In this document: positions 1 through 10,170 of the stretch, piece by piece
Layout of the letters: each line of letters opens with the position of its first letter
Position numbering within the stretch: position 1 is the stretch's first letter
DNA from: Shinella yambaruensis
GTDB lineage: Bacteria; Pseudomonadota; Alphaproteobacteria; Rhizobiales; Rhizobiaceae
Reading direction: 5' to 3'
Length of the DNA stretch: 64,000 bases
NCBI RefSeq assembly: GCF_022899355.1
Contig: NZ_JALJCK010000017.1
Span: 62,001 to 126,000, forward strand
Notes under the pieces: model-generated
Told to the model about the DNA's origin: nothing
Databases searched by the model: none
The model's input: the letters and a program-made list of their open reading frames with translations, nothing else
Translations under genes and position numbers: made by a program

Positions 1-1
1 C

Positions 2-76
2 CTGTGGACCTTCGCCCGCGACATCCGTTCGCGCGATCCGAACTGGAAGCTGATCGCCACCGAATCGGAAGGCTGA
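2..76 (+). CDS. C-terminal end of a Tim44-like (TimA) protein, partial
   Basis: Only the last 24 codons and the TGA stop are inside the window. The peptide ends DPNWKLIATESEG, which resembles the end of the Tim44-like domain proteins that precede mltA in Rhizobiaceae. The assignment rests on this short tail and on synteny with mltA-smr-gyrB. A 14-base gap separates the stop from the mltA start, so the two are probably co-transcribed. Confidence 0.6.
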   Translation: MWTFARDIRSRDPNWKLIATESEG

Positions 77-90
77 GCGAGGCAAGGCCA

Positions 91-1206
91 ATGGACTATC
101 GCCTGGTTCCGGCCCGGTTTTCGGCGCTTCCCGGCTGGAACGAGGATGATCCGACAGCGCTTCTTTCGGCAATGGCCCGCTGTCGCGATCACATCCGCAC
201 CGTAAAACCCTACAGGACGGGCTCGCTCGGCATCACCGCCGGCGAGCTTCTGGTGTTGCTGGATGCGGCGGCCGACGAGAAGCCGCAAGGTCCCGCCGCG
301 GTGCGCGCCTTCTTCGAGGCGCAGTGCGTGCCCTTCCTCATCGAGAAGGCGGATGGCTCGCCCGGTTTCGTCACGGCCTTCTACGAGCCGGAAGTCGCCG
401 TGCGGGCGGAGCCGGACGCCGCGTTCCGCCACCCCTTCTACGCCCGGCCGGAGGATCTGGTCGATATCGACGAGGACAATCGCCCGGCCGGTTTTCCGCC
501 GGGTTTTGCGTTCGGGCTCAAGACGGCCGGCGGGATCGTCGAGCATCCCGATCGCGGCGAGATCGAGCGTGGCTATCTTGCCGGCCGCGGGCTGGAGATC
601 GCCTATGCCCGCTCGAAGGTGGACGTCTTCTTCGCCCATGTGCAGGGCGCCGCGCGGCTGGTCTATCCGGACGGGTCGGTCAGGCGAATCACCTACGCCG
701 CCAAGAGCGGCCATCCCTTTTCCGCGATCGGCAAGCTGCTGATCGACCGCGGCGAGATCGACGCGGCAACCGTCTCCATGGCTTCGATCCGTGACTGGCT
801 GGCCCGCAACGAGGATCAGGTCGACGCCGTGCTCTGGCACAACCGCTCCTTCATCTTCTTCAAGGAGGCGGAGGTCGCGGATCTGTCGCTCGGCCCGATC
901 GCCGCGGCGAAAGTGCCGCTCGTCGCCGGCCGTTCGCTGGCGGTCGACCGGCTGATCCATACCTTCGGCCTGCCCTTCTTCATTTCGAGCGACAGCCTCA
1001 CCCATATGGATGGCGGCAAGCCCTTCCGCCGCCTGATGCTGGCGCTCGACACCGGAACGGCGATCGTTGGCCCGGCGCGCGGCGATATCTTCACCGGTTC
1101 GGGCGATGCGGCGGGCGCGCTGGCCGGCCATGTGCGCAATGCGGCGACCTTCCATATCCTCATGCCGAAGGCAGCGGCGGAGCGATACCTCCATGCCGAA
1201 GGATAA
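91..1206 (+). CDS. mltA: Murein transglycosylase A (MltA family)
   Basis: A 371-residue lytic transglycosylase that would cleave the MurNAc-GlcNAc bond of peptidoglycan to form 1,6-anhydroMurNAc. The MltA domain fills most of the protein. The C-terminal 3D domain ends in LALDTGTAIVGPARG and GSGDAAG, which carries the aspartates typical of the family. ATG at 91 was chosen because a purine-rich GCGAGG site precedes it and the reading before it overlaps the Tim44-like gene; an in-frame GTG lies at 4. No signal peptide or lipobox is visible with either start, which is odd for a periplasmic enzyme. The end overlaps the Smr gene by 14 bases, indicating translational coupling. Confidence 0.88.
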   Translation: MDYRLVPARFSALPGWNEDDPTALLSAMARCRDHIRTVKPYRTGSLGITAGELLVLLDAAADEKPQGPAAVRAFFEAQCVPFLIEKADGSPGFVTAFYEPEVAVRAEPDAAFRHPFYARPEDLVDIDEDNRPAGFPPGFAFGLKTAGGIVEHPDRGEIERGYLAGRGLEIAYARSKVDVFFAHVQGAARLVYPDGSVRRITYAAKSGHPFSAIGKLLIDRGEIDAATVSMASIRDWLARNEDQVDAVLWHNRSFIFFKEAEVADLSLGPIAAAKVPLVAGRSLAVDRLIHTFGLPFFISSDSLTHMDGGKPFRRLMLALDTGTAIVGPARGDIFTGSGDAAGALAGHVRNAATFHILMPKAAAERYLHAEG

Positions 1207-1759
1207 GACGCTCTCGAGCGAGGACCGTATCCTCTGGGGCAAGGTGGCGCGCAGCACGCGCGCGCTGCCGGGCAGGCTCGACGCCCTGACGGAGTTCGAG
1301 GCCGCCTTTGAAAAGCCGGAGGCCGGGAAGAAGCCCGAGCCGGAACCGAAGAAGACGAAGTCCGCCCCGCCCGCCGAAGGCATCGCGCTCACCATCGGCC
1401 GCGACAAGGAGACCCGGCACCACCCGCTGGAGCGCCCTGTCAAGCGCAAGATCGCCAAGGGCCGCCTGGCGCTGGAAGCGCGCATCGACCTGCACGGCAT
1501 GATCCAGAGCGAGGCGCACGGCTTCCTGCTCGGCTTTCTCATCCGGGCGCACGAGCGGGGCCTGCGCCACGTGCTCGTGATCACCGGCAAGGGCACCTCG
1601 CTCGGCAGCGACGGCGCCTTGAAGCGGGCGGTGCCGCTGTGGTTCTCCCTGCCGGAGTTCCGGCCGCTGATCTCCTCCTACGAGCCGGCGGCGCGCAACC
1701 ACGGCGGCGACGGGGCGCTCTATGTCCGGCTTGCCCGGCACCCGGGAGAAAAACGATGA
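1193..1759 (+). CDS. Smr/MutS2 C-terminal domain protein
   Basis: A 188-residue protein with a charged, lysine-rich N-terminal half (about residues 1-90) and an Smr domain (about 95-188). The Smr signatures are the LDLHG-type motif, here IDLHGM, and the ITGKG motif in LVITGKGTSLG. Smr domains are nucleic-acid nicking or binding modules; no MutS ATPase is present, so this is the stand-alone rhizobial type of unknown exact role. ATG at 1193 was chosen because the ORF upstream of it only shadows mltA. The stop overlaps the next ATG (ATGA), so mltA, smr and the HTH gene form one operon. Confidence 0.8.
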   Translation: MPKDKTLSSEDRILWGKVARSTRALPGRLDALTEFEAAFEKPEAGKKPEPEPKKTKSAPPAEGIALTIGRDKETRHHPLERPVKRKIAKGRLALEARIDLHGMIQSEAHGFLLGFLIRAHERGLRHVLVITGKGTSLGSDGALKRAVPLWFSLPEFRPLISSYEPAARNHGGDGALYVRLARHPGEKR

Positions 1760-2136
1760 CGACACCCTTCGGCAAGGCCGTGCGGCACCTGCGCGATCGC
1801 AAGGGCGTTTCGCAGAAGGACATGGCCAGGGCGCTCGGCGTCAGCCCCGCCTATCTCTCGGCGCTGGAAAACGGCAAGCGTGGCACGCCGAGCTTCGATT
1901 TCCTCCAGCGCGTGGCGGGTTACTTCAACGTCATCTGGGACGAGGCCGAGGAACTGTTCCGCATTGCCCGGATTTCCGATCCGCGCGTGGTGGTGGATAC
2001 GGCCGGCCTGCCGCCGGAATACACCGCCTTCGCCAACCGGCTTTCGGCGGAAATCCGCGACCTGCCGCCCGAGACGGTGCGCCGTCTTGCCGGTATTCTG
2101 GAAAAAGCATGCAATAACCGGGTAAAACCCGGCTGA
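1756..2136 (+). CDS. Small XRE-type helix-turn-helix regulator
   Basis: A 126-residue protein. Residues about 6-65 form a Cro/C1-type HTH: VSQKDMARALGVSPAYLSAL contains both helices. The remaining 60 residues have no recognised effector domain. It begins in an ATGA overlap with smr and is the last gene before gyrB. Its target is unknown. The HTH regulator next to gyrB is a conserved neighbour in rhizobia, which argues for a housekeeping role rather than a prophage origin. Confidence 0.8.
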   Translation: MTTPFGKAVRHLRDRKGVSQKDMARALGVSPAYLSALENGKRGTPSFDFLQRVAGYFNVIWDEAEELFRIARISDPRVVVDTAGLPPEYTAFANRLSAEIRDLPPETVRRLAGILEKACNNRVKPG

Positions 2137-2172
2137 TCCCCTGAATTCTGCCGTGTTTGCCCTCTCCCTGAT

Positions 2173-2201
2173 TTGGAACTTGAGGGCAAAATCCCTATAT
2201 T
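2173..2201 (+). promoter_or_regulatory. Probable sigma-70 promoter of gyrB
   Basis: TTGGAA at 2173-2178 and TATATT at 2196-2201 are separated by 17 bases. The -10 overlaps CTATAT, the form favoured by rhizobial housekeeping promoters. It lies 68 bases upstream of the gyrB ATG and after the stop of the HTH gene, so gyrB can be transcribed independently. Read by eye only. Confidence 0.5.
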
Positions 2202-2269
2202 CAAGGACTTGGAAAGCCGTGATTCGCCGCGCTTCCTGCCTTCCGAAAGAACCCTGGAAAGACGTTTGA

Positions 2270-4702
<2,433 letters not shown>

Positions 4703-4709
4703 GCAAGGG

Positions 4710-4735
4710 AGCCGCCAAAAGGCGGCTATCTTTTA
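4710..4735 (+). terminator. Intrinsic terminator of gyrB
   Basis: AGCCGCC and GGCGGCT form a perfect 7-bp stem with an AAAA loop (4710-4727), followed by ATCTTTTA. It starts 8 bases after the gyrB stop. Confidence 0.8.
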
Positions 4736-4759
4736 TCGGGAAGATATTGCTCTCTCCTT

Positions 4760-4790
4760 CGTCATCCGCGGGTCAAGCCTGAGGATGACG
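4760..4790. repeat. Short palindromic repeat (CGTCATCC/GGATGACG type)
   Basis: CGTCATCC at 4760-4767 is inverted as GGATGACG at 4783-4790, with GGGTCAAGCC between them. The same words occur in the larger compound palindrome at 18605-18685, so this is a member of a dispersed family in the spacer between gyrB and the convergent nitroreductase gene. Confidence 0.6.
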
Positions 4791-4835
4791 ACAGTGGGTG
4801 GGGCTTAGGCGGCCGTGCGCCAATTGCAAGCCGCC

Positions 4836-5429
4836 TCAGAGCGCGAATTGCCCTTCGGAGACGAACTCTTCCACCTTCTTGCGCCCGCTTGGCACCTCGC
4901 GCTTCATGAGGTCCTCGGGCAGCGACTCCTTCGGGGCGATCTTGCCGATCGCAAGCGCCGCTTCCACGCGGAAAACTTCCGGAATGCCGAGGACTTCTCT
5001 CGCCTTCTCCCGGTCGATGCCGCCCATGCCATGGGCATGGTAGCCGGCGCGCGTCGCCTCGAGCGCGAGATAGGCCCAGGCGGCGCCGGTGTCGAAGGCG
5101 TGGGTATAGGCCGGGCGCATTTCGCCGGCGGCGTTCTGGCGGTGGGTCTGCGAGATGATCACGGCCAGCACCGCGGCCTTGTCCGCCCAGCGGCGGTTGC
5201 CCTCGTCCAGCGTGTTGTAGATCCGCTCGAAGGCCTCGGTGCCGCGATGGCCGTAGACGAAGCGCCAGGGCTGGCCGTTGGCGGCGGACGGTGCCCAGCG
5301 GGCCGCCTCGAACAGGGAAAGCAGCGTTTCGTGCGGCATCGCCTCGCCGGTGAAGGCGCGGGGCGACCAGCGGTCGAGATAGATGGGGTCGATGGCGTGG
5401 TCCGCGGTGCGGCCGGTCGGATCGGTCAT
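4836..5429 (-). CDS. Nitroreductase family protein
   Basis: A 197-residue FMN-dependent NAD(P)H oxidoreductase of the nitroreductase fold. Residues RWSPRAF and EAARWAPSAANGQPWRFVY match the N-terminal flavin-binding signature, and AWAYLALEATRAGYHAHGM the conserved central helix. It most resembles the short, single-domain subgroup of unknown physiological substrate. It is convergent with gyrB and divergent from gabD. Confidence 0.8.
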   Translation of the reverse strand: MTDPTGRTADHAIDPIYLDRWSPRAFTGEAMPHETLLSLFEAARWAPSAANGQPWRFVYGHRGTEAFERIYNTLDEGNRRWADKAAVLAVIISQTHRQNAAGEMRPAYTHAFDTGAAWAYLALEATRAGYHAHGMGGIDREKAREVLGIPEVFRVEAALAIGKIAPKESLPEDLMKREVPSGRKKVEEFVSEGQFAL

Positions 5430-5514
5430 TGCAAGCCTCGAATGTCAGTTTGGCCGGCCGACCTTAGACCCGGCGGCGCGTCGCGCGAAGCGGTAAAATC
5501 GCGTTCCTGTCGCA

Positions 5515-5544
5515 TTGTCGAACCGGTGGGGGACGCAATATAAC
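5515..5544 (+). promoter_or_regulatory. Possible sigma-70 promoter of gabD
   Basis: TTGTCG at 5515-5520 and TATAAC at 5539-5544 are 18 bases apart, 45 bases before the gabD ATG, in the divergent spacer shared with the nitroreductase gene. Read by eye only. Confidence 0.35.
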
Positions 5545-5589
5545 CCTTCCGACATGTGAGAAACGGCATCGCGAAATGGGAGATATCCG

Positions 5590-7041
5590 ATGAGCCTCAA
5601 AGACCCGAGCCTGCTGCGCCAGGCAGCCCTCGTTGGCACCCGCTGGATCGAGGCGGATGGCAGCGGCATCGCCGTGAAGAACCCGGCAACGGGCGAGCTT
5701 GTCGGCCATGTGCCGAAGCTCGGCGCCAGGGAGACGAAGGAGGCGATCGCCGCCGCCGCCGCCGCCCAGAAGGGATGGGCCGCCCGCACGGCCAAGGAAC
5801 GCTCGGCCGTGCTCAGAAAATGGTTCGAGCTGATGGTCGAGAACAAGGACGATCTCGGCCGCATCCTGACGATGGAGCAGGGCAAGCCGCTGACCGAGGC
5901 CACCGGCGAGATCGTCTATGGCGCAAGCTTCGTCGAATGGTTCGCCGAAGAAGCCCGCCGCCTCTACGGCGACATCGTGCCCGGCCACCAGAAGGACAAG
6001 CGCATCCTCGTGATGAAGCAGCCGATCGGCGTCGTCGCGGCGATCACGCCCTGGAACTTCCCGAACGCCATGATCACCCGCAAGGCCGGCCCGGCCTTCG
6101 CCGCCGGCTGCGCCATGGTGCTGAAGCCCGCCTCGCAGACGCCGTTCTCGGCCATCGCCATCGCCGTCCTCGCCGAGCGCGCGGGCCTTCCCGCCGGCCT
6201 CTTCTCGGTCATCACGGGCTCTGCCCGCGAGATCGGCGCGGAGCTCACGGCCAACCCGACAGTGCGCAAGCTCACCTTCACCGGTTCGACGGAAATCGGC
6301 GCCGAGCTCTACAAGCAGTGCGCCCCCACCATCAAGAAGCTCGGCCTGGAGCTCGGCGGCAACGCCCCCTTCATCGTCTTCGATGACGCCGATCTCGATG
6401 CGGCCGTCGAAGGCGCGCTGATCGCAAAATTCCGCAACAACGGCCAGACCTGCGTCTGCGCCAACCGCATCTATGTGCAGGATGCCGTCTATGACGCCTT
6501 TTCCGAAAAGCTCGCCGTCGCGGTCGGCAAGCTGAAGACCGGCAACGGCTTCGACGACGGCGTCGTGCTCGGCCCGCTGATCGACCAGGCGGCGCTCGAA
6601 AAGGTCGAGGAGCACGTTTCCGACGCGGTGAAGAAGGGTGGGCGCGTGGTGCAGGGCGGCAAGCGCCATGCGCTCGGCGGCACCTTCTACGAGGCGACCG
6701 TCATTGCCGACGTGACGCCCGACATGGCCGTCGCCCGCGAGGAGACCTTCGGCCCGGTCGCGCCGCTCTTCCGCTTCAAGGATGAGGACGACGTCATCGC
6801 CCAGGCGAACGACACGGAATTCGGTCTTGCCTCCTATTTCTACGCCAAGGAGCTGTCGCGGGTCTTCCGCGTCGCCGAGGCGCTGGAATACGGCATGGTC
6901 GGCGTCAATACCGGTCTGATCTCGACGGCGGAAGCGCCGTTCGGCGGCGTCAAGCTTTCCGGCCTCGGCCGCGAGGGCTCGAAATACGGCATCGAGGAGT
7001 TCACCGAGATCAAATATGTCTGCCTCGGCGGCATCGCCTGA
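5590..7041 (+). CDS. gabD: NADP-dependent succinate-semialdehyde dehydrogenase
   Basis: A 483-residue aldehyde dehydrogenase that would oxidise succinate semialdehyde to succinate, as in GABA degradation. Visible family features are the cofactor-binding TPWNFP, the glycine motif FTGSTEIG, the catalytic glutamate in LELGGNAPFIV and the catalytic cysteine in NNGQTCVCAN. The double cysteine two residues apart and the overall sequence are GabD-like. A GGGAG site precedes the ATG. No GABA transaminase is adjacent. The next gene is an HpcH/HpaI aldolase whose known reaction in some bacteria yields succinate semialdehyde. Confidence 0.9.
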   Translation: MSLKDPSLLRQAALVGTRWIEADGSGIAVKNPATGELVGHVPKLGARETKEAIAAAAAAQKGWAARTAKERSAVLRKWFELMVENKDDLGRILTMEQGKPLTEATGEIVYGASFVEWFAEEARRLYGDIVPGHQKDKRILVMKQPIGVVAAITPWNFPNAMITRKAGPAFAAGCAMVLKPASQTPFSAIAIAVLAERAGLPAGLFSVITGSAREIGAELTANPTVRKLTFTGSTEIGAELYKQCAPTIKKLGLELGGNAPFIVFDDADLDAAVEGALIAKFRNNGQTCVCANRIYVQDAVYDAFSEKLAVAVGKLKTGNGFDDGVVLGPLIDQAALEKVEEHVSDAVKKGGRVVQGGKRHALGGTFYEATVIADVTPDMAVAREETFGPVAPLFRFKDEDDVIAQANDTEFGLASYFYAKELSRVFRVAEALEYGMVGVNTGLISTAEAPFGGVKLSGLGREGSKYGIEEFTEIKYVCLGGIA

Positions 7042-7060
7042 GGTCAGGGGACAGGAAAGG

Positions 7061-7091
7061 CCCGGCCGGCACTGTCCGGCCGGTTTCGTTT
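7061..7091 (+). terminator. Terminator-like hairpin between gabD and the aldolase gene
   Basis: CCGGCCGG at 7062-7069 pairs with CCGGCCGG at 7076-7083, with a 6-base loop, followed by TTTCGTTT. The tail runs into the ribosome-binding site of the next gene, so the hairpin could reduce rather than abolish read-through. Confidence 0.6.
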
Positions 7092-7104
7092 GAGAGGGAA
7101 AATC

Positions 7105-7905
7105 GTGGCAGCACCGAAAAACACCTTCAAGGCCGCGCTCCGCGAAGGCCGGTTCCAGCTCGGCCTGTGGGCAGCGCTCGGCAGCGCCTATGCGGCGGAA
7201 ATCCTGTCCGGCAGCGGCTATGACTGGCTGTTGATCGACGGTGAGCACGGGCCGAACGACATGCCGCTGATCAGCGCGCAGATCGGGGCGCTGCACCGCT
7301 CGCCGACCCATGCCATGGTCCGCCCGCCGATGGGCGAGGCCTGGGTCCTGAAGCAGCTGCTCGACCAGGGCGCCCAGACCTTCCTCATCCCGATGGTCGA
7401 ATCGGCGGCCGAGGCCGAGGCGCTGGTGCGCGCGGTGCGCTATCCGCCGCACGGCATCCGCGGCGTCGGCGCCGGCCTCGGCCGCGCGAGCGACTTCAAT
7501 CGCACGCCGGATTATCTGACGACCGCCAATGACGAGATCTGCCTCATCGTGCAGGTCGAAAGCCGGGCCGGCCTCGCCGCGATCGACGAGATCGCGGCGG
7601 TGGAGGGCGTCGACGGCATCTTCATCGGCCCGTCGGATCTTGCCGCGGACATGGGGCTCCTCGGCAATCCCGGCGCGCCGGAGGTGCTTGCGGCGATCAC
7701 CCACATCTTCGCGCGCACGAAGGCCCACGGCAAGGCGCGGGGCATCATGACCGTGTCGCTGCCGCAGGCGGCGGTCTACCGCGATCTCGGCGCGGATTTC
7801 ATGGCGATCGGCACCGACGTCAATTGCCTCGTATCGGCCGCCGGGGCCTTGCGCCGCACCTTCCTCGGCGAAGAGGGGACGGAAAAGCGCGGCGGCGGCT
7901 ACTGA
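7105..7905 (+). CDS. HpcH/HpaI-type class II aldolase
   Basis: A 266-residue metal-dependent pyruvate aldolase. Known members cleave 4-hydroxy-2-oxoheptanedioate to pyruvate and succinate semialdehyde, or 2-keto-3-deoxy sugar acids. The barrel motifs are present: LLIDGEHGPND, the metal-site glutamate in IVQVESRAG and GIFIGPSDLAADMG. GTG at 7105 is preferred because a GAGAGGG site ends 6 bases upstream; a TTG five codons earlier overlaps that site. Its exact substrate cannot be read from sequence. The neighbour gabD would remove succinate semialdehyde, while the sugar locus on the other side could use a keto-deoxy-sugar-acid aldolase. Confidence 0.82.
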   Translation: MAAPKNTFKAALREGRFQLGLWAALGSAYAAEILSGSGYDWLLIDGEHGPNDMPLISAQIGALHRSPTHAMVRPPMGEAWVLKQLLDQGAQTFLIPMVESAAEAEALVRAVRYPPHGIRGVGAGLGRASDFNRTPDYLTTANDEICLIVQVESRAGLAAIDEIAAVEGVDGIFIGPSDLAADMGLLGNPGAPEVLAAITHIFARTKAHGKARGIMTVSLPQAAVYRDLGADFMAIGTDVNCLVSAAGALRRTFLGEEGTEKRGGGY

Positions 7906-7981
7906 CCGTGCCCGCATCTCCGGCCGAATGCACTGATTCGGCTGGAAATACAGCAAGAACAATAATTTATGTCCGTATTGC

Positions 7982-9088
7982 TCAACCGGATTTCACCGGA
8001 ACCGCTCCCGCGATCGCCGTCAGCATCGGCATCGGCACGCCCGGTGTCCAGGCCATGAAGTCGCCGATGCGGCGAACGCGCTTTTCCGCATGGTGGCTGG
8101 CAATGTCGCTAAGACGGTGCTCAAGGAAGGGATTGTCGAAGCGCTCCAGGGTCGCCGCGACATAGGCTTCCGCTTCCCTGCCGAACCCCCGGTCGGCAAA
8201 GCCGGGCACGACCTCCTCGCTGTAGATCGCCAGAAGCCTCTGCCGCACGCCGGCATCGCCGAGAATAGCCCTCACCGTCTCCTCTGCCGGCCTGTTCTCC
8301 GTCATCCAGATGTCCGCCAGCACCGTATGGCCGAGATTGAGGATGTGCAGCTTGAGCTTTTCATGGGGCGTCAGGTCGTCGACGAGCAGAATGGCCGGGT
8401 GGCTGCACGGCGCCGTCAGGCCCGGCTGGTTCTCGATTGCCCAGAACGCATAGGGTTCCGCGATGGCCCCGGCCGGCTCCAGCGGTTCCGAGACGATCCG
8501 GTCGACCAGCGTATTGCCCCAGATCACGCTTCCGCACAGCCAGCTTCGAAAATCGGACTCCGGGTAACGATCGGCTTGCAGGTCGAGGATCAGCCGTTTC
8601 AGCACGTCGCCGTTGCGGGAAACGAGTTCGCAAGGCAGGAGGGTCAGCCCGCGCCGGTTCGCCGAAAAACGGTCGTGCAGAAGCGCCAGCAGCTTGCCGG
8701 GAAAGGAAGCGGGGACGGCACCGGCAAGGTCGTCCGGCCCCGCCGCGTAGCCGGTGTCGCCGGTATTGGAGAGCACGACCTCGGCCTCCTCGCGAAAGAC
8801 CTGCCGCACCGCATCCCAGTCGTTTGCCGCCGAAAGCGCGCGCGCGACGCTGGTGACCTGCTGCTCGCAATCGATGGCGCGCCCGTCCTTGCGTCCGCGC
8901 ACGATCACCGGATAGCCGCCCGGCGCCGCGAGCGCGGCAAGCCGGCCCGCGCGCTCCGGGGCGCCCGTGGTCTGGACGACCGTGATGCGGCCGAGCGCTT
9001 CGCCCCTCTCCAGCGCTTCGCCGATGAAGAGGTCCGCATGCGCCTGCAGGAAGCGGCTGGTCCCGAATTGCAGGATGGGCGTGCCCAT
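7982..9088 (-). CDS. Mannitol dehydrogenase family oxidoreductase (UxaB-like)
   Basis: A 368-residue long-chain polyol dehydrogenase. The N-terminal ILQFGTSRFLQAHADLF is the dinucleotide-binding start seen in tagaturonate and fructuronate reductases. The catalytic K-x4-N-x2-H signature is visible in KLHILNLGHT. Family members interconvert keto-sugar acids or ketoses with sugar acids or polyols using NAD(H). It is shorter than E. coli UxaB (about 480). It lies 10 bases downstream of the GntR-type regulator and is probably co-transcribed with it. With the mutarotase, aldo/keto reductase and LgoD-like dehydrogenase nearby, tagaturonate reduction is a reasonable guess but not proven. Confidence 0.75.
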   Translation of the reverse strand: MGTPILQFGTSRFLQAHADLFIGEALERGEALGRITVVQTTGAPERAGRLAALAAPGGYPVIVRGRKDGRAIDCEQQVTSVARALSAANDWDAVRQVFREEAEVVLSNTGDTGYAAGPDDLAGAVPASFPGKLLALLHDRFSANRRGLTLLPCELVSRNGDVLKRLILDLQADRYPESDFRSWLCGSVIWGNTLVDRIVSEPLEPAGAIAEPYAFWAIENQPGLTAPCSHPAILLVDDLTPHEKLKLHILNLGHTVLADIWMTENRPAEETVRAILGDAGVRQRLLAIYSEEVVPGFADRGFGREAEAYVAATLERFDNPFLEHRLSDIASHHAEKRVRRIGDFMAWTPGVPMPMLTAIAGAVPVKSG

Positions 9089-9098
9089 GCCGTCCTCG

Positions 9099-9977
9099 TC
9101 AGTTGATCGATTGCAGGAGCGTTTCGCGCGCGGATTTCAGATGCTGCCGGCAGGCCAGCTCGATCTCGATCGGATCGCGCGAGCGCAATGCCGCGATATA
9201 GGCAAGGTGCTCTTCCAGGGCCCGGGCATTGCGCTCGCGGGCATTCGTCTTGTTCCACTGGTAGTGGTAGTGGAAGACGATGGCGATGACGTCGTAGAAA
9301 TCGACGATGAAGCGGTTCTTCGAGGCCCGGTGCACGAGGAGGTGGAAGCGCTCGTCGAGCTCGGAGAAATCCCGGTAGCGGTTTTCGATATCGGCGAGGA
9401 TCGCGTGGTGTATCGCCTCGATCGCGTCGAGTTCCCGCCAGGCCGGATGATCCTCCGGCAGGCGGGCGAAGGCGGTTGCCGAGCGCAGCTCGAACATCTC
9501 GCGCACTTCCGTCAGCTCCAGCGCGAAGTCCCTCGTGAAGCCCTTCAGCACCCAATGGCTGTTCGGCCGTTTCTCGATCAGGCCGAAGCGGCTGAAGCGG
9601 ATGAGGAATTCGCGCACGCTCGTCGTGCCGATGCCGATCTCGCGGGCGAGTTCCAGTTCGTTGATCTGCATGCCCGGCTCGGCGCCGCCGGCAAGAATCC
9701 GTCGCATGAAGCTGCGTTCGATGATCTCGGAGAGCGAATCCGTTTCCTCGGTCGGAAAATAATCGGCGGCGAGCGGCTTGCGCAGCACGACCTTGCGCCG
9801 CTTCTCCCAGGTGAGAAGGCCGACCTCCTCCAGCCGGGTCAGGATCGCGCGAACGGTCGTGCGGCTGACGCCGAGCGTTGTGCCGAGTTCCGGCTCCGAG
9901 GGCAGGTTTGCCGTCTGCTCCAGGAGCTTCAGGCAGCGATTGAAGGCGTCCTTGAAGACGGTGTTCTGCTTGGCCAT
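9099..9977 (-). CDS. GntR-type regulator with two winged-HTH segments and FCD-like domain
   Basis: A 292-residue regulator. Residues about 25-66 (LPSEPELGTTLGVSRTTVRA) are a GntR-type winged helix. A second GntR-like winged helix follows at about 107-147 (LELAREIGIGTTSVREFLIR). Residues about 150-285 look like an all-helical FCD ligand domain, with potential metal ligands in DERFHLLVH, EEHLAYI and CRQHL. Usual FCD regulators have one HTH and about 230 residues, so the extra N-terminal module is unusual. It is transcribed divergently from the aldo/keto reductase gene, and a candidate operator lies between them. It probably controls the sugar locus. Confidence 0.82.
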   Translation of the reverse strand: MAKQNTVFKDAFNRCLKLLEQTANLPSEPELGTTLGVSRTTVRAILTRLEEVGLLTWEKRRKVVLRKPLAADYFPTEETDSLSEIIERSFMRRILAGGAEPGMQINELELAREIGIGTTSVREFLIRFSRFGLIEKRPNSHWVLKGFTRDFALELTEVREMFELRSATAFARLPEDHPAWRELDAIEAIHHAILADIENRYRDFSELDERFHLLVHRASKNRFIVDFYDVIAIVFHYHYQWNKTNARERNARALEEHLAYIAALRSRDPIEIELACRQHLKSARETLLQSIN

Positions 9978-10113
9978 GGGTGCCGCCGGTTCTCTGGTCT
10001 GTTGCGTCCCTTGCGGGCTGACCGGGCGAAAGGCCGGACGCGGGCCGCCTGAAGCGCCGGCGTCGTCATCCCCCCGTTTCCTCCTTCCCGCATATTACCC
10101 ATTGACGGTGATC

Positions 10114-10135
10114 TGTCTATTGTCGATAAAAGACA
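10114..10135. promoter_or_regulatory. Candidate operator of the sugar locus, site 1
   Basis: TGTCT at 10114-10118 is inverted as AGACA at 10131-10135 around ATTGTCGATAAA. The core TCGATAAAAGA recurs in the 11791-11804 palindrome before the binding-protein gene and was not noticed elsewhere in the window. It sits 36 bases before the aldo/keto reductase ATG in the divergent spacer with the GntR-type gene, the expected place for an autoregulated operator. Confidence 0.55.
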
Positions 10136-10170
10136 AAACGTCGGCGGGAGGACGCCGGCGGGGAGGCTCA

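Noticed and set aside
5464-7962. Long minus-strand open frame opposite gabD and the aldolase
   Set aside because: It is antisense to two well-identified genes and compositionally a shadow.
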